Below are positions 26,917 to 35,747 of a stretch of DNA of 64,000 bases, piece after piece. Position 1 is the first letter of the stretch; each line of letters starts with the position of its first letter. Source of the DNA: F2B08 sp049582485 (lineage in GTDB: Bacteria > Actinomycetota > Actinomycetes > Actinomycetales > Dermatophilaceae). The translations under genes and the position numbers were made by a program. The notes beneath the pieces were generated by a model, which was not told where the DNA came from, did not search any database, and saw nothing but the letters and a program-made list of their open reading frames with translations. The stretch spans positions 1 to 64,000 of the forward strand of contig JBAUUB010000347.1 of the NCBI GenBank assembly GCA_049582485.1, in the 5' to 3' direction.

Positions 26917-28599
26917 TCAGGCGCCGAGCTGCCCTCTCCCGCCCAGTCGCAGCCACTTGAGGCCGTACCCGTGGAGCGCCAGCTCGACCGGGCCCGACTC
27001 GACCGGAAGGCCGTCGCGCTCGAGGAGGTCGACCACCTCCATGCCGTCGTCGAGGCCCTCGACCTCGATGGACACCGACACCGGTTCGGCACCGAGGTTG
27101 TGCACCGCGATGACCGCGGACCCGTCGAGATCGCAGCGGTGCGCGAGGACCTGGGGGTGACCGCTGTCGAGGACGGTGACCTCACCCCAGCCGAGCTCGG
27201 GACAGGTGCGCCGGACCGAGATCATCTCGCGCATGAACGTCCACAGACTGTCCGGGTCGTGGCGCTGGTCCTTGACGTTGACGTGCTCGGGACCGAAGCC
27301 ACCGGGAACGGGTCGTTGGATGAGCCGGCTCGGCGGAGCGCTCGAGAACCCTCCGCTCGGCCCGGGGGCCCACTGCATCGGGGTGCGCACCGCCATGCGG
27401 CCCTCCGCCTCGAGGTCCTCGCCCATGCCGATCTCCTCGCCGAAGTACAGCGTGGGCGTGCCGGGCAACGAGAACATCAGGCTGTAGGCCATCCGGATCC
27501 GGCGCGGGTCGCCGGCGAGCATGGGCGGCAGCCGCCGCTTCAGGCCGCGCCCGAACAGCTGCATCTCCTCCTCGGGGCCGAAGGCGTCGAACACCTCCTG
27601 ACGCTCCTCGTCGGAGAGCTTGTCGAGGGTCAGCTCGTCGTGGTTGCGCAGGAAGTTGGCCCACTGGCAGGCCTGATGGATGCGCGGGCGCCCCTGCAGG
27701 GCCCTGGCGATCGGCTCGGCCTCCATTCGCGCCAAGCCGAGGTAGGTCGCCTGCATCGTCACGAAGTCGAACATCATCGTCAGCTCGTCGCCGGCGTCGC
27801 CGCCGAAGTACTCGAGCTGCTGCTCGTGTGGGATGTTGACCTCGCCGAGCATCATCGCGGTTCCCTTGCGCCGGGCCAGGAACGCGCGGATCTCCTTGAG
27901 GATGTGGTGCGGGTCCGAGGGGACCGCCGGGTCCTTGTCGGCGTCGCCGGAGGTCTCGACGTCCTCGATGAAGAAGGGCACCGCGTCGACGCGGAAGCCG
28001 TCGATGCCGAGCTCGAGCCAGAAGCCGATGACCCGCATGATCTCGTCACGCACCGCCGGGTTGGCGACGTTGAGGTCTGGCTGGTGGCTGTAGAAGTGGT
28101 GGAGGTACCACTGCCCCGTCTTGTCGTCCTTGGTCCAGATCGAGTCCTCCTCGTCCGGGAAGACGACCTGATCACTGGTGTCCGGGGGTTCGCTGTCCCG
28201 CCAGACGTAATAGTCGCGGTACCGGTTGGTCTTGCTGCTGCGCGCTGCCCGGAACCACGGGTGCTGGTCGGAGGTGTGGTTGATGATGAGGTCGGCGATC
28301 ACCCGGATGCCGCGGTCGTGCGCGGTGCGGATGACCTCGACGAGGCGGCCGTGGTCCCCGAGGCGCGGGTCCACCCCGTAGAAGTCCTTGACGTCGTAGC
28401 CGTCGTCGCGGTCCGGGCTCGGGTAGAAGGGCATCAGCCAGAGGCAGTTGATGCCGAGCTCGGCGAGGTAGTCGATCCGCTCGGCCAGCCCGGCGAGGTC
28501 ACCGGTGCCGTCCCCGTCGGTGTCGAGGTAGGTCTCGACGTCGAGGCAGTAGATGACCGCGCTCTTCCACCAGAGATCAGAGGTCTGTGTCGCCCTCAT
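26917..28599 (-). CDS. GH13 alpha-amylase-family enzyme (trehalose-synthase-like)
   Basis: 560 residues. GH13 regions I-IV are seen: ADLIINHTSDQHPW, GIDGFRVDAVPF (nucleophile Asp), MMLGEVN (acid Glu) and FLRNHDE (third Asp). The N-terminus WWKSAVIYCLDVETYLDTDG resembles trehalose synthase-like proteins; no signal peptide, so intracellular. Such genes often follow an FMN/F420-type LLM oxidoreductase, as here. ATG at 28599 has AAGGAGGAGG six bases upstream. The first five codons are duplicated 44 bases upstream in a 15-codon leader reading frame that ends on this ATG. Confidence 0.85.
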   Translation of the reverse strand: MRATQTSDLWWKSAVIYCLDVETYLDTDGDGTGDLAGLAERIDYLAELGINCLWLMPFYPSPDRDDGYDVKDFYGVDPRLGDHGRLVEVIRTAHDRGIRVIADLIINHTSDQHPWFRAARSSKTNRYRDYYVWRDSEPPDTSDQVVFPDEEDSIWTKDDKTGQWYLHHFYSHQPDLNVANPAVRDEIMRVIGFWLELGIDGFRVDAVPFFIEDVETSGDADKDPAVPSDPHHILKEIRAFLARRKGTAMMLGEVNIPHEQQLEYFGGDAGDELTMMFDFVTMQATYLGLARMEAEPIARALQGRPRIHQACQWANFLRNHDELTLDKLSDEERQEVFDAFGPEEEMQLFGRGLKRRLPPMLAGDPRRIRMAYSLMFSLPGTPTLYFGEEIGMGEDLEAEGRMAVRTPMQWAPGPSGGFSSAPPSRLIQRPVPGGFGPEHVNVKDQRHDPDSLWTFMREMISVRRTCPELGWGEVTVLDSGHPQVLAHRCDLDGSAVIAVHNLGAEPVSVSIEVEGLDDGMEVVDLLERDGLPVESGPVELALHGYGLKWLRLGGRGQLGA

Positions 28600-28643
28600 C
28601 GGTCGCCTCCTCCTTGGGTATCCGCCCTCTGTGTCGCCCTCAT
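28596..28643 (-). other. 15-codon intercistronic leader ORF with duplicated start
   Basis: ATG at 28643 overlaps the LLM gene's stop (ATGA) and its own TGA overlaps the GH13 start at 28599 (ATGA). It begins MRATQ, exactly the GH13 N-terminus; the 16-base start segment at 28628-28643 recurs at 28584-28599. Possible reinitiation relay; whether the peptide is made is unknown. Confidence 0.5.
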
Positions 28644-29611
28644 GACCCGCTCCCCTCACGCAGTGCCGGCAGGACATGCTCGCCGAAGCTGTCCAGGAAG
28701 GCACCCTGGGTCTGCCCGACATGGTGGAGGTAGACGTCGTCGAAGCCCAGGTCGAGGTACTCGGCGATCCACTCCCGGTGCCGACCGAGGTCCTCGGAGA
28801 TCCGGACCACGCCGTGCACGTCCTCGACCCGGACGAACCTCGACATCGCGTCGAAGGCATCGACCGTGAGGGTGTCGCCGGCGATCGGGTCGCCGAAGAC
28901 GTTGCTGCGCCACTGGTCGTGCGCGATCGCCTCCGCCTCCTGCATCGTCGGAGCCCAGGACAGGTGCAGCTGAAGAGCTGCCCGGCCGCGCCCGCCGTTC
29001 TCCCGGTATGCGCTGAGCACCTCCGCGAGGACCTCCATCGGCTGGTTGACGGTCACCAGACCGTCCGCCCAGGCCGCGACACGAGCGGCGGACTCGGGCG
29101 AGATGGCCGGCCCGATCAGCAGCGGCTGCTCGTCCGGGGTCTCCCACACGCGGGCCCGGGAGACGCGGACCAGGCCGTCACGGCTGACCTCCTGGCCGGC
29201 CAGCAGGCGACGGATGATGTCGACGGACTCCTCGAGCCGCGCGACGCGCTCCTCCTTGGGCGGCCACGGCTCACCGGTGACGGTCTCCTGCATGGCCTCG
29301 CCGCTGCCGAGCGCCGCCCAGTACCGGCCCGGGAACATCTGCGCGAGAGTCGCGACCTGGTGGGCGAGGACGACGGGGTGGTACCGCGGCCCCGGGATCG
29401 CGAGACTGCCGATCGGGAACTCGGTGTTCGCGAGCGCGGCGCCGAGCCACGGCCAGTTGCTGCCTCCATGTCCCTGTCGCGCGCTCCACGGAGTGAGGTG
29501 CTCGGAGCACATCGCCATGTCGAAGCCGGCGTGCTCGGCGTGCTGGACGTCGGCGAGCAGCTGTCGGGGGGTGAGCTGCTCGTGGCTGGCGTGGAAGCCG
29601 ATCCGTTTCAT
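28640..29611 (-). CDS. LLM-class F420/FMN-dependent oxidoreductase
   Basis: 323 residues, TIM-barrel of the luciferase-like superfamily, close in pattern to the F420-dependent glucose-6-phosphate dehydrogenase group (HASHEQLTPRQLL at the N-terminus, SEHLTPW near residue 37, WAALGSGEA near residue 97). The TIGR03885-like subgroup regularly precedes a GH13 gene, as here, implying a role in sugar or trehalose metabolism (inference). ATG at 29611 follows GGTGGAGCGATG; the preceding region has no closer gene on this strand. Confidence 0.82.
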   Translation of the reverse strand: MKRIGFHASHEQLTPRQLLADVQHAEHAGFDMAMCSEHLTPWSARQGHGGSNWPWLGAALANTEFPIGSLAIPGPRYHPVVLAHQVATLAQMFPGRYWAALGSGEAMQETVTGEPWPPKEERVARLEESVDIIRRLLAGQEVSRDGLVRVSRARVWETPDEQPLLIGPAISPESAARVAAWADGLVTVNQPMEVLAEVLSAYRENGGRGRAALQLHLSWAPTMQEAEAIAHDQWRSNVFGDPIAGDTLTVDAFDAMSRFVRVEDVHGVVRISEDLGRHREWIAEYLDLGFDDVYLHHVGQTQGAFLDSFGEHVLPALREGSGS

Positions 29612-29672
29612 CGCTCCACCCCACCGCACGCAGGTGCGGGATGCAAGCCGGCCGCAGGGTCGTCCGTCGAGG

Positions 29673-30335
29673 TCAGGCCCTGGGCGGGTCGATCCGCCCC
29701 TCGGGTCCGGGTTCCACGGACGGCGTGTCGTCGGAGCCGGTGAACGACCCGGGCGGGGGGATCTCGGCCTCGCGCTGGCCGAAGTCGACCCGCACCGGAT
29801 CGCGCTCGGTCCCCTCGACCTCGAAGTACTCCTCCTTGGAGACGTTGGCGATGCCGGCGACGAAGTTCGTCGGGATGGTCTCGACCTTGGTGTTGAGCTC
29901 GCGGACGCTGGCGTTGTAGTACCGGCGCGCCGACGCGATCCGGTCCTCGGTTCCGGTGAGCTCGTTCTGCAGGGCCAGGAAGTTCTGGTTCGCCTTCAGG
30001 TCGGGGTAGGCCTCGACGACCGCCAGCAGGCGGCCGAGCGCCTGGGTCAGCATGCCCTCGTGCTCGGCGGCCTGGGCGGGGGTCTGCCCGGGCGACATCG
30101 CCGCGGCGCGGGCGCGCATGACGTCCTCGAGTGTCCCGCGCTCGTGTGCGGCGTAGCCCTTCACCGTCTCGACGAGGTTGCCGATCAGGTCGTGCCGGCG
30201 CTTGAGCTCGGTGTCGATCTGCGCCCAGGCCTCGTGGACGAGGTTGCGCAGCTTGATCAGGCCGTTGTAGCCACTGACGAACCACAGCACCAGGGCCAGC
30301 AGGATGACACCGATGACGATGAAGGCGATGGTCAT
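29673..30335 (-). CDS. LemA family protein
   Basis: 220 residues: an N-terminal membrane segment (about 2-22) and a helical bundle (NGLIKLRNLVHEAWAQIDTELKRR... and YNASVRELN). LemA proteins are anchored to the membrane and of unclear role. The C-terminal ~40 residues are Pro/Gly/Asp-rich and probably disordered. TAGGCT is six bases before the ATG, a leaderless layout. Divergent from the UspA gene. Confidence 0.88.
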   Translation of the reverse strand: MTIAFIVIGVILLALVLWFVSGYNGLIKLRNLVHEAWAQIDTELKRRHDLIGNLVETVKGYAAHERGTLEDVMRARAAAMSPGQTPAQAAEHEGMLTQALGRLLAVVEAYPDLKANQNFLALQNELTGTEDRIASARRYYNASVRELNTKVETIPTNFVAGIANVSKEEYFEVEGTERDPVRVDFGQREAEIPPPGSFTGSDDTPSVEPGPEGRIDPPRA

Positions 30336-30481
30336 GCGATCAGCCTAGCCGCGCATGACCCGGGGGACGGAAGATCACGATTCGATAACGGGCCACGCAA
30401 CCGGTGGCCTACTCCGGAGTAACCATTGTGACCTGCACCACACTCAGGCGAGCAACCGCCCGTCGACCGGAGGAGTACATC

Positions 30482-30916
30482 ATGGCGGACACAGTCCTGG
30501 TCGGTGTCGATCACGGCGACGCGTCGACACGCGCCGTCGAGTTCGCGACCGACCGAGCACAGCGCAACGGCTGGGAGATCCTGCTCGTCCACGTCATCAA
30601 CTGGTCGCCGTACTCGATGAACACACCATCCGAGAACGAGGAACGGCACCGGCAGCGCCAGAGCGAGATCGAGCACGCGATGAGCCACGTCATCGCTCCT
30701 ATGCGAGCGATCGTCGAGCATGCCGGGGTGCCGGTGCGGGCCGAGGTCCGCCACGGCAAGCCGTCGGACACCCTCATCGACCTCGCAGACGACAACGACG
30801 TGGTGCACATCATCGTCGGCCGGCTCGGCGACTCGGGCCTGCGTGAAGCCATCTTCGGCTCCGTGGCGAGCCGCCTCGTCCAGCATGCGAACGTCCCCGT
30901 GACGGTGGTGCCGTGA
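30482..30916 (+). CDS. Universal stress protein (UspA family)
   Basis: 144 residues, one Usp domain. VLVGVDHGD at the N-terminus and the late HIIVGRLGDSGLREAIFGSVASRL carry the ATP-binding GxxG pattern; the usual G-2x-G-9x-G-(S/T) is nearly complete (GRLGD ... GSVAS). Upstream CCGGAGGAG is a strong ribosome-binding site. The stop overlaps the next gene's ATG (TGATG), coupling it to the symporter. Confidence 0.88.
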   Translation: MADTVLVGVDHGDASTRAVEFATDRAQRNGWEILLVHVINWSPYSMNTPSENEERHRQRQSEIEHAMSHVIAPMRAIVEHAGVPVRAEVRHGKPSDTLIDLADDNDVVHIIVGRLGDSGLREAIFGSVASRLVQHANVPVTVVP

Positions 30917-32520
30917 TGGAACAGAGCATGCGCGACCGACAGGCTCCTTCGGCTGGATCCGCCAAAGTGCGACTCGCGGTCATCGGGGCGGTCATCCTCG
31001 GCTTCTTCGTCGCCATCTTCGTGGGCGCCCCCAAGCCCATCACGTGGCCGAACCCGACGCCGCAGTTCGAGGCCGACGCCTCGGCGTTCGACAGGGTGTC
31101 GGGCTGGATCACCAGCCTCGTGTTCTACGGCCCCAACGCCGGAGGCGAGGTCGACATCCGCCTCATCGTGCTGTGGCTGGTCACGGCGGCGATCTTCTTC
31201 ACGATCTGGCTCGGCTTCCTCAACGTCCGCGGCTTCAAGCACGCCATTGACCTCGTGCGGGGCAAGTACTCCGACCCCGATGACGCGGGAGAGGTCTCGC
31301 ACTTCCAGGCCCTGGCCACCGCGGTGTCCGGCACGGTCGGTCTGGGCAACATCGCCGGCGTGGCGATCGCCATCTCCATCGGCGGGCCCGGCGCGACGTT
31401 CTGGATGATCGTCGCCGGTTTCCTCGGCATGAGCCTGAAGGCCGCGGAGTGCATGCTCGGCGTCAAGTACCGCCAGGAGCACGCCGACGGCACCGTCTCG
31501 GGCGGGCCGATGTATTACCTGCGCGACGGCCTGCGGGATCTCGGACGCCCGGGGCTCGGCAAGGTTCTCGCGGTCGTCTTCGCCATCTGCATGATCGGCG
31601 GCGCGGTCGGCGGCGGCAACATGTTCCAGTCCAACCAGGCCACCGCCCAGATCGTCAGCCAGGTCGGCGGGGAAGACAGCTTCCTCGGCAACAACCCCTG
31701 GATCATCGGCCTGTTCTTCGCCGTCGCGGTCGGCGCGGTGATCATCGGCGGCATCAAGAGCATCGCGAAGGTGACGGAGAAGGTCGTGCCGTTCATGGCC
31801 GTGCTCTACCTGACCGCGGCCGTCATCGTCCTGCTCGTGAACTTCAGCGAGATCCCGGCCGCCTTCGGCTCGATCATCGACGGGGCGTTCACCGGCGAGG
31901 GTGCCACCGGCGGAGTCATCGGCGCACTCATCGTCGGCTTCCAGCGAGCCGCGTTCTCGAACGAGGCCGGGCTGGGCTCCGCCTCGGTCGCCCACTCGGC
32001 GGTGCGGACCAAGGAGCCGGCGACCGAGGGTTTCGTGGCCCTGCTCGAGCCGTTCATCGACACCATCGTCATCTGCACGATGACGGCGTTGACGATCATC
32101 ATCACCGAGGCCTACCTCAACCCCGACGCCTCGGAGCTCGGAGGCGTCGCCCTGACGTCGAACGCCTTCGAGACGGTCCTGCCGTGGTTCCCGGCGGTCC
32201 TCGCCGTGGCCGTGGTCCTCTTCGCCTTCTCGACCATGCTCAGCTGGTCGTACTACGGCATGAAGGCCACCGGGTACCTGTTCGGCGACAACGTCCTGGC
32301 GGAGAACGTGTTCAAGGGGATCTTCCTCTTCTTCACCCTCCTCGGGTCGATCGCCAGCCTCGGGTCGGTCATCAACTTCTCAGACTCGATGATCTTCCTG
32401 ATGAGCCTGCCGAACGTCGTCGGCCTCTACCTGCTGGCCAACGTCATTCGCGGCGAGTTCTCGTTCTACTCCGACCGCATCAAGTCCGGCGAGATCAAGG
32501 AGTTCGCCCACCGGCACTGA
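30916..32520 (+). CDS. Alanine/glycine:cation symporter (AGCS family)
   Basis: 534 residues, about 10-11 membrane segments. Family motifs visible: ALATAVSGTVGLGNIAGVAIAI near residue 133, AAECMLGVKYR near residue 175, and GIGSASVAH-type sequence (GLGSASVAHSAVRT) near residue 353. It takes up D/L-alanine or glycine with sodium. N-terminal extension of about 20 polar residues. Translationally coupled to the UspA gene. A strong hairpin follows the stop. Confidence 0.92.
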   Translation: MEQSMRDRQAPSAGSAKVRLAVIGAVILGFFVAIFVGAPKPITWPNPTPQFEADASAFDRVSGWITSLVFYGPNAGGEVDIRLIVLWLVTAAIFFTIWLGFLNVRGFKHAIDLVRGKYSDPDDAGEVSHFQALATAVSGTVGLGNIAGVAIAISIGGPGATFWMIVAGFLGMSLKAAECMLGVKYRQEHADGTVSGGPMYYLRDGLRDLGRPGLGKVLAVVFAICMIGGAVGGGNMFQSNQATAQIVSQVGGEDSFLGNNPWIIGLFFAVAVGAVIIGGIKSIAKVTEKVVPFMAVLYLTAAVIVLLVNFSEIPAAFGSIIDGAFTGEGATGGVIGALIVGFQRAAFSNEAGLGSASVAHSAVRTKEPATEGFVALLEPFIDTIVICTMTALTIIITEAYLNPDASELGGVALTSNAFETVLPWFPAVLAVAVVLFAFSTMLSWSYYGMKATGYLFGDNVLAENVFKGIFLFFTLLGSIASLGSVINFSDSMIFLMSLPNVVGLYLLANVIRGEFSFYSDRIKSGEIKEFAHRH

Positions 32521-32531
32521 CCCGGCCCGCT

Positions 32532-32579
32532 CACCGACGGAGGGCTCGAGGGGAATCCTCGGGCTCTCCGTCGTCGGTG
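32532..32579. terminator. Bidirectional terminator hairpin
   Basis: Left arm 32532-32551 and right arm 32557-32579 form a stem of about 20 pairs (two G-U pairs in the RNA, one 3-base bulge) with a GGAAT loop. It lies between the convergent symporter and pyrE genes and probably serves both; there is no T-run. Confidence 0.65.
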
Positions 32580-32611
32580 CGGCGACCTCTACCTCAGGCC
32601 GCTCCGGTGCT

Positions 32612-33181
32612 TCAGGCCAGTCCGAGGTCGGCGAGCGAGAACGCGTAGCGGTACTCCAGCCCGGCCTTCTCGAACCGCTCGGCGGCACCCGTTGCGCGGT
32701 CGGCGATCGTGGCCACCGCGAGCACGGTCGCTCCGGCCTCGGTCGCCGCTGTCGCCGCCTCCAGGGGTGAGGCGCCGGTGGTCGAGGTGTCCTCGACGAT
32801 GAGCACCCGGCGGCCTGCGACGGCCGGGCCCTCGATGCGCTGCTGCAGCCCGTGCGCCTTGCCTGCCTTGCGCACGACGAAGGCGTCCAGGCGCTCACCG
32901 GCAGCCGCCGCGGCGTGCATCATCGCCGTGGCGACCGGGTCCGCGCCCAGCGTCAGCCCGCCGACGGCCTCGAACGGCAGGTCGGCGGTGAGGTGGCGCA
33001 TCACCCGCCCGACCAGCGGGGCCGCCTCGCCATCGAGGGTGATCCGGCGCAGGTCGACGTAGTAGTCGGCCTCGCGTCCGCTCGAGAGCGTCACCCGACC
33101 GTGCACGATGGCCCGGTCCCTGATGATCTGGAGCAGGCGGGCCCGGTCCTCGTAGATGTCGAGAGCGATGTCGTGGGTCAC
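32612..33181 (-). CDS. pyrE: Orotate phosphoribosyltransferase
   Basis: Forms OMP from orotate and PRPP in pyrimidine synthesis. 189 residues. PRPP-binding motif RRVLIVEDTSTTGASPLEA near residue 122, VVRKAGKAHG flexible-loop region near residue 98, and SSGREADYYVDLRR near residue 33. GTG at 33181 has TAAGGT seven bases upstream and no ribosome-binding site, a leaderless layout. No other pyr gene nearby. Confidence 0.93.
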   Translation of the reverse strand: MTHDIALDIYEDRARLLQIIRDRAIVHGRVTLSSGREADYYVDLRRITLDGEAAPLVGRVMRHLTADLPFEAVGGLTLGADPVATAMMHAAAAAGERLDAFVVRKAGKAHGLQQRIEGPAVAGRRVLIVEDTSTTGASPLEAATAATEAGATVLAVATIADRATGAAERFEKAGLEYRYAFSLADLGLA

Positions 33182-33200
33182 GCTGGCCACCTTAATGGGG

Positions 33201-33965
33201 TCAGCGGCGGTGCTTCGGCGTCGCCAGCCGGGCGCGCAGCAGGCGCCGAGGAGTGACCTGGAGCAGGCCGACCAGGGCCTTGTACCTCGCGCTCGGAACG
33301 GAGATCGCCCGTCCGGCGCGGGAGTCGGCGATCGCCGCTGCCACGACGTCGCGCACGTCGAGCCACGCGGCCTCCGGCAGGTAGGACACGTCCATCTCGC
33401 CACGCTCGTGGAACTCGGTGTGGGTGAACCCCGGGCAGAGAGCGGTCGCCGAGACCCCGGAGCCCGCGAGTTCGGTGGACAGCGCCTCGGTCAGCACGGT
33501 GACGTACGCCTTGGCCGCCGAGTAGGACCCGGCCGAGATGAAGGAGGCGACCGACGAGACGTTGATGATCTCGCCGCGGCCCCTTGCCCGCATCGTCGTC
33601 GCAGCCGCGTGGGAGAGCACGAGCACCGCGCGACACATCAGGTCGAACGCCGCCTCCTCGGTTGCGAGGTCGTTGTCGGTGAACGAGGATCGCAGCCCCA
33701 GACCGGCATTGTTGACCAGGACCTCGACCGGGTCCTCGGCGGAGCGCAGGCGCTGGGCGACACCCTCGAGTGCCGGGCGGTCGACGAGGTCGGCAACGAC
33801 CACCTCGACAGGAACACCGTAGGTCCGTCTCGTCTCCTCGGCCAGCTCCTCCAGACGGGATGCGGTGCGCGCTACGGCGACCACCGCATACCCCTGCTCG
33901 GCGTACTGACGAACGAACTCGCGACCGATCCCGGCGGTCGCCCCGGTGACAAGGACGGTAGGCAT
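33201..33965 (-). CDS. Short-chain dehydrogenase/reductase
   Basis: 254 residues, classical SDR. Cofactor loop TGATAGIG (residues 7-14), NNAG near 87, catalytic Ser (SSVASFISAGSYSAAKAYV: Ser, Tyr and Lys in YxxxK near residues 136-153). NAD(P)-dependent oxidation/reduction of an unknown alcohol, ketone or sterol-like substrate. A basic, possibly membrane-proximal C-terminus follows residue 225. TAGGCT lies seven bases before the ATG. Separated by 20 bases from pyrE on the same strand. Confidence 0.88.
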   Translation of the reverse strand: MPTVLVTGATAGIGREFVRQYAEQGYAVVAVARTASRLEELAEETRRTYGVPVEVVVADLVDRPALEGVAQRLRSAEDPVEVLVNNAGLGLRSSFTDNDLATEEAAFDLMCRAVLVLSHAAATTMRARGRGEIINVSSVASFISAGSYSAAKAYVTVLTEALSTELAGSGVSATALCPGFTHTEFHERGEMDVSYLPEAAWLDVRDVVAAAIADSRAGRAISVPSARYKALVGLLQVTPRRLLRARLATPKHRR

Positions 33966-33993
33966 GCGAGGCAGCCTATGTTCCTGTCCGCCG

Positions 33994-34215
33994 TCAGTGC
34001 TTCGAGTGGCCTTTGAGCACCATGCGCATGATGCGGGCGTTGAACACCACGAAACGGCCCAGCTGCAGGGGGATGCTCTGTCGCTTGCGCAGGGTGTCGG
34101 CCGTGGGCAGCGGCGCCCTGCTCAGGTCGGCGACGGGCGATCCGGGAGGTGCCGTGAGCCGCTGTTCCCCGCGGTGCGAGGCGAGGGGCGTGGACGAGGG
34201 TTCCATGTGGGTCAC
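33994..34215 (-). CDS. Small protein coupled to the SQR-like flavoprotein
   Basis: 73 residues: a disordered N-terminal half (Thr/Pro/Ala) and a C-terminal basic, partly hydrophobic helix (LGRFVVFNARIMRMVLKG) that could lie on the membrane. GTG at 34215 overlaps the flavoprotein stop (GTGA), which argues for a working partner and for this start. No family recognised; it may anchor or regulate the flavoprotein (inference). Confidence 0.6.
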   Translation of the reverse strand: MTHMEPSSTPLASHRGEQRLTAPPGSPVADLSRAPLPTADTLRKRQSIPLQLGRFVVFNARIMRMVLKGHSKH

Positions 34216-35675
34216 TCCGGGATGAACTGCCAGCCGAGGCGTGCCTTGGCCTTGTGGATGAACAGGTGGTGGAGCATGTACTTCACCCAGTGTCCGGCCA
34301 GACCCATCTCTCCCTTGGTGTCCTTGAGATCACGTCCGGTGGGGTACCGGGAGTAGTCCGGCACGACCGGCATCATGGTCATCGCGGCCGCCGATCCACG
34401 CCGCATGCCCGCCCCGGCCGAGGCAACACAGGCCGCTCCCATCTCTGCCATCGACGCCTCGTGGTTCGGCGCCCCCGGACCGTTCTTGATGCGGTCGACG
34501 ATCGAGAGCGCCACCGTCTTGCCCATGACCCCGGACGGCATACCCGTCCTCGGTGGGGAGGGAGCGATGACCGTTCCGTTGGGAGTAGTGCGCGGACGGG
34601 AGATCGCATGCGGCGGAGCGAAGGCGATGCCCACGGCCCAGATGTCGTCGTGACCGACCGCCTGGTAGCTCCTGGGCCAGTCCTCGGCCCGCCATTCCTC
34701 GTACGGCTTCTTCGTGTAGTCGGCATCGACCTTCATGAACCCGCTCGGGGCGAACACTGCGTCCGTGATGTCGCTGCCGTCCCGGTCGTAGGCGGCCAAA
34801 CCCACGCCGCCGAACGGCGGGAGCAGCATCGCGAAGTCGAAGTCGAGGGTGTGGTTGGCCCCGTCGAGCGTCTCGTAGTGGACCCGGCCCGACTCGACCC
34901 GGTTCACGTGTGCTCCGAGAATTGCCTCGACACCCCGCTCGCGGAACAGGCTGCCGGTCCACAGCTCCGAGGTCGTCTGGAAGCCGCGCTCCTCGAAGGT
35001 CATCCCGTCGACACCGAAGTCACCGAGAGCCGCCTCGTTCGTGAGGTAGACGAGCCGGGCGAGGTCCCGCACCCCGGCTTCTCGCAGCTCGTGGTCGACG
35101 TTGAAGACGTACTCGAAGGCCGCACCCTCGCAGGTGCACGTGCCGTGACCCATCCCGACGACGAGGGTCTGTCGCTCGCCGGCTCGCAGACGCGCGATCG
35201 TCTCGCGCAGCCGCTCCGCCGCCTCCAGAGCGTGGGAGGCGGTGCACACCGAGACCGTGTGCCCGCCCTCGGGGCCCAGGCCCTCGGTCATCCCGAAGCG
35301 AAGCTGCGGTCCGGTCGCGTTGACGAGGTAGTCGTAGCGGATCCGCTGCTTCTCACCCTGCCGGGTCGCCGCGGTGTGGAGAACGTCGACCGCCGGACGC
35401 GGGTCCTGCTCGTCACCGCGGGGACGGATGGCGACGGCTCGGGCCTGGACGAACCGGATGCCCTTCTTCGCATAGACCGGGGCGAGCGGGAAGACGACGT
35501 CCCGCTCGGCCATCTTGCCGACCCCCACCCAGATGTTGCTCGGTATCCAGTTCCACTCGGCGTTGGGCGAGACCACGGTGACCGTATGCGCCCCGTCCCT
35601 CGGCAGGAGCCGGCTCAGATGGAGAGCGGCCGTGTGGCCGGAGACACCGGCCCCGAGAACCACGACATCTGCCAT
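34212..35675 (-). CDS. Sulfide:quinone reductase-like FAD oxidoreductase
   Basis: 487 residues. N-terminal dinucleotide fold VVVLGAGVSGHTAALHLSRL, second NAD/FAD region near residue 160 with MGHGTCTCEGAAFEY (two Cys spaced by one residue), and GIAFAPPH with a late GxxA pattern. Overall layout is that of sulfide:quinone oxidoreductase or flavocytochrome-c sulfide dehydrogenase relatives; active redox Cys cannot be fixed by eye. The start at 35675 follows AAGGAGCTGACC. An in-frame ATG at 35712 is rejected because the -10 element TATAGT ends one base before it. Neighbours (SLAC1, rhodanese) and a CsoR/CstR-type operator suggest persulfide or sulfide stress. Related NADH dehydrogenase-like proteins are the alternative. 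Confidence 0.75.
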   Translation of the reverse strand: MADVVVLGAGVSGHTAALHLSRLLPRDGAHTVTVVSPNAEWNWIPSNIWVGVGKMAERDVVFPLAPVYAKKGIRFVQARAVAIRPRGDEQDPRPAVDVLHTAATRQGEKQRIRYDYLVNATGPQLRFGMTEGLGPEGGHTVSVCTASHALEAAERLRETIARLRAGERQTLVVGMGHGTCTCEGAAFEYVFNVDHELREAGVRDLARLVYLTNEAALGDFGVDGMTFEERGFQTTSELWTGSLFRERGVEAILGAHVNRVESGRVHYETLDGANHTLDFDFAMLLPPFGGVGLAAYDRDGSDITDAVFAPSGFMKVDADYTKKPYEEWRAEDWPRSYQAVGHDDIWAVGIAFAPPHAISRPRTTPNGTVIAPSPPRTGMPSGVMGKTVALSIVDRIKNGPGAPNHEASMAEMGAACVASAGAGMRRGSAAAMTMMPVVPDYSRYPTGRDLKDTKGEMGLAGHWVKYMLHHLFIHKAKARLGWQFIPE

Positions 35676-35715
35676 GGTCAGCTCCTTCGCGTCGGTCCCG
35701 AGGTGTGTCATCACT

Positions 35716-35731
35716 ATACCCCCCTGGGTAT
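35716..35731. promoter_or_regulatory. CsoR/CstR-type operator in divergent promoter
   Basis: ATACCC-CCCT-GGGTAT is an inverted repeat with the G/C-run and flanking ATAC/GTAT of CsoR/CstR-family operators. A second, weaker ATAC...GTAT pair spans about 35735-35749. It overlaps the -10 box of the flavoprotein gene (TATAGT, minus strand 35718-35713) and lies just before that of the SLAC1 gene. The regulator is not in this window. Confidence 0.65.
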
Positions 35732-35747
35732 CCGATACACTAGGGGT

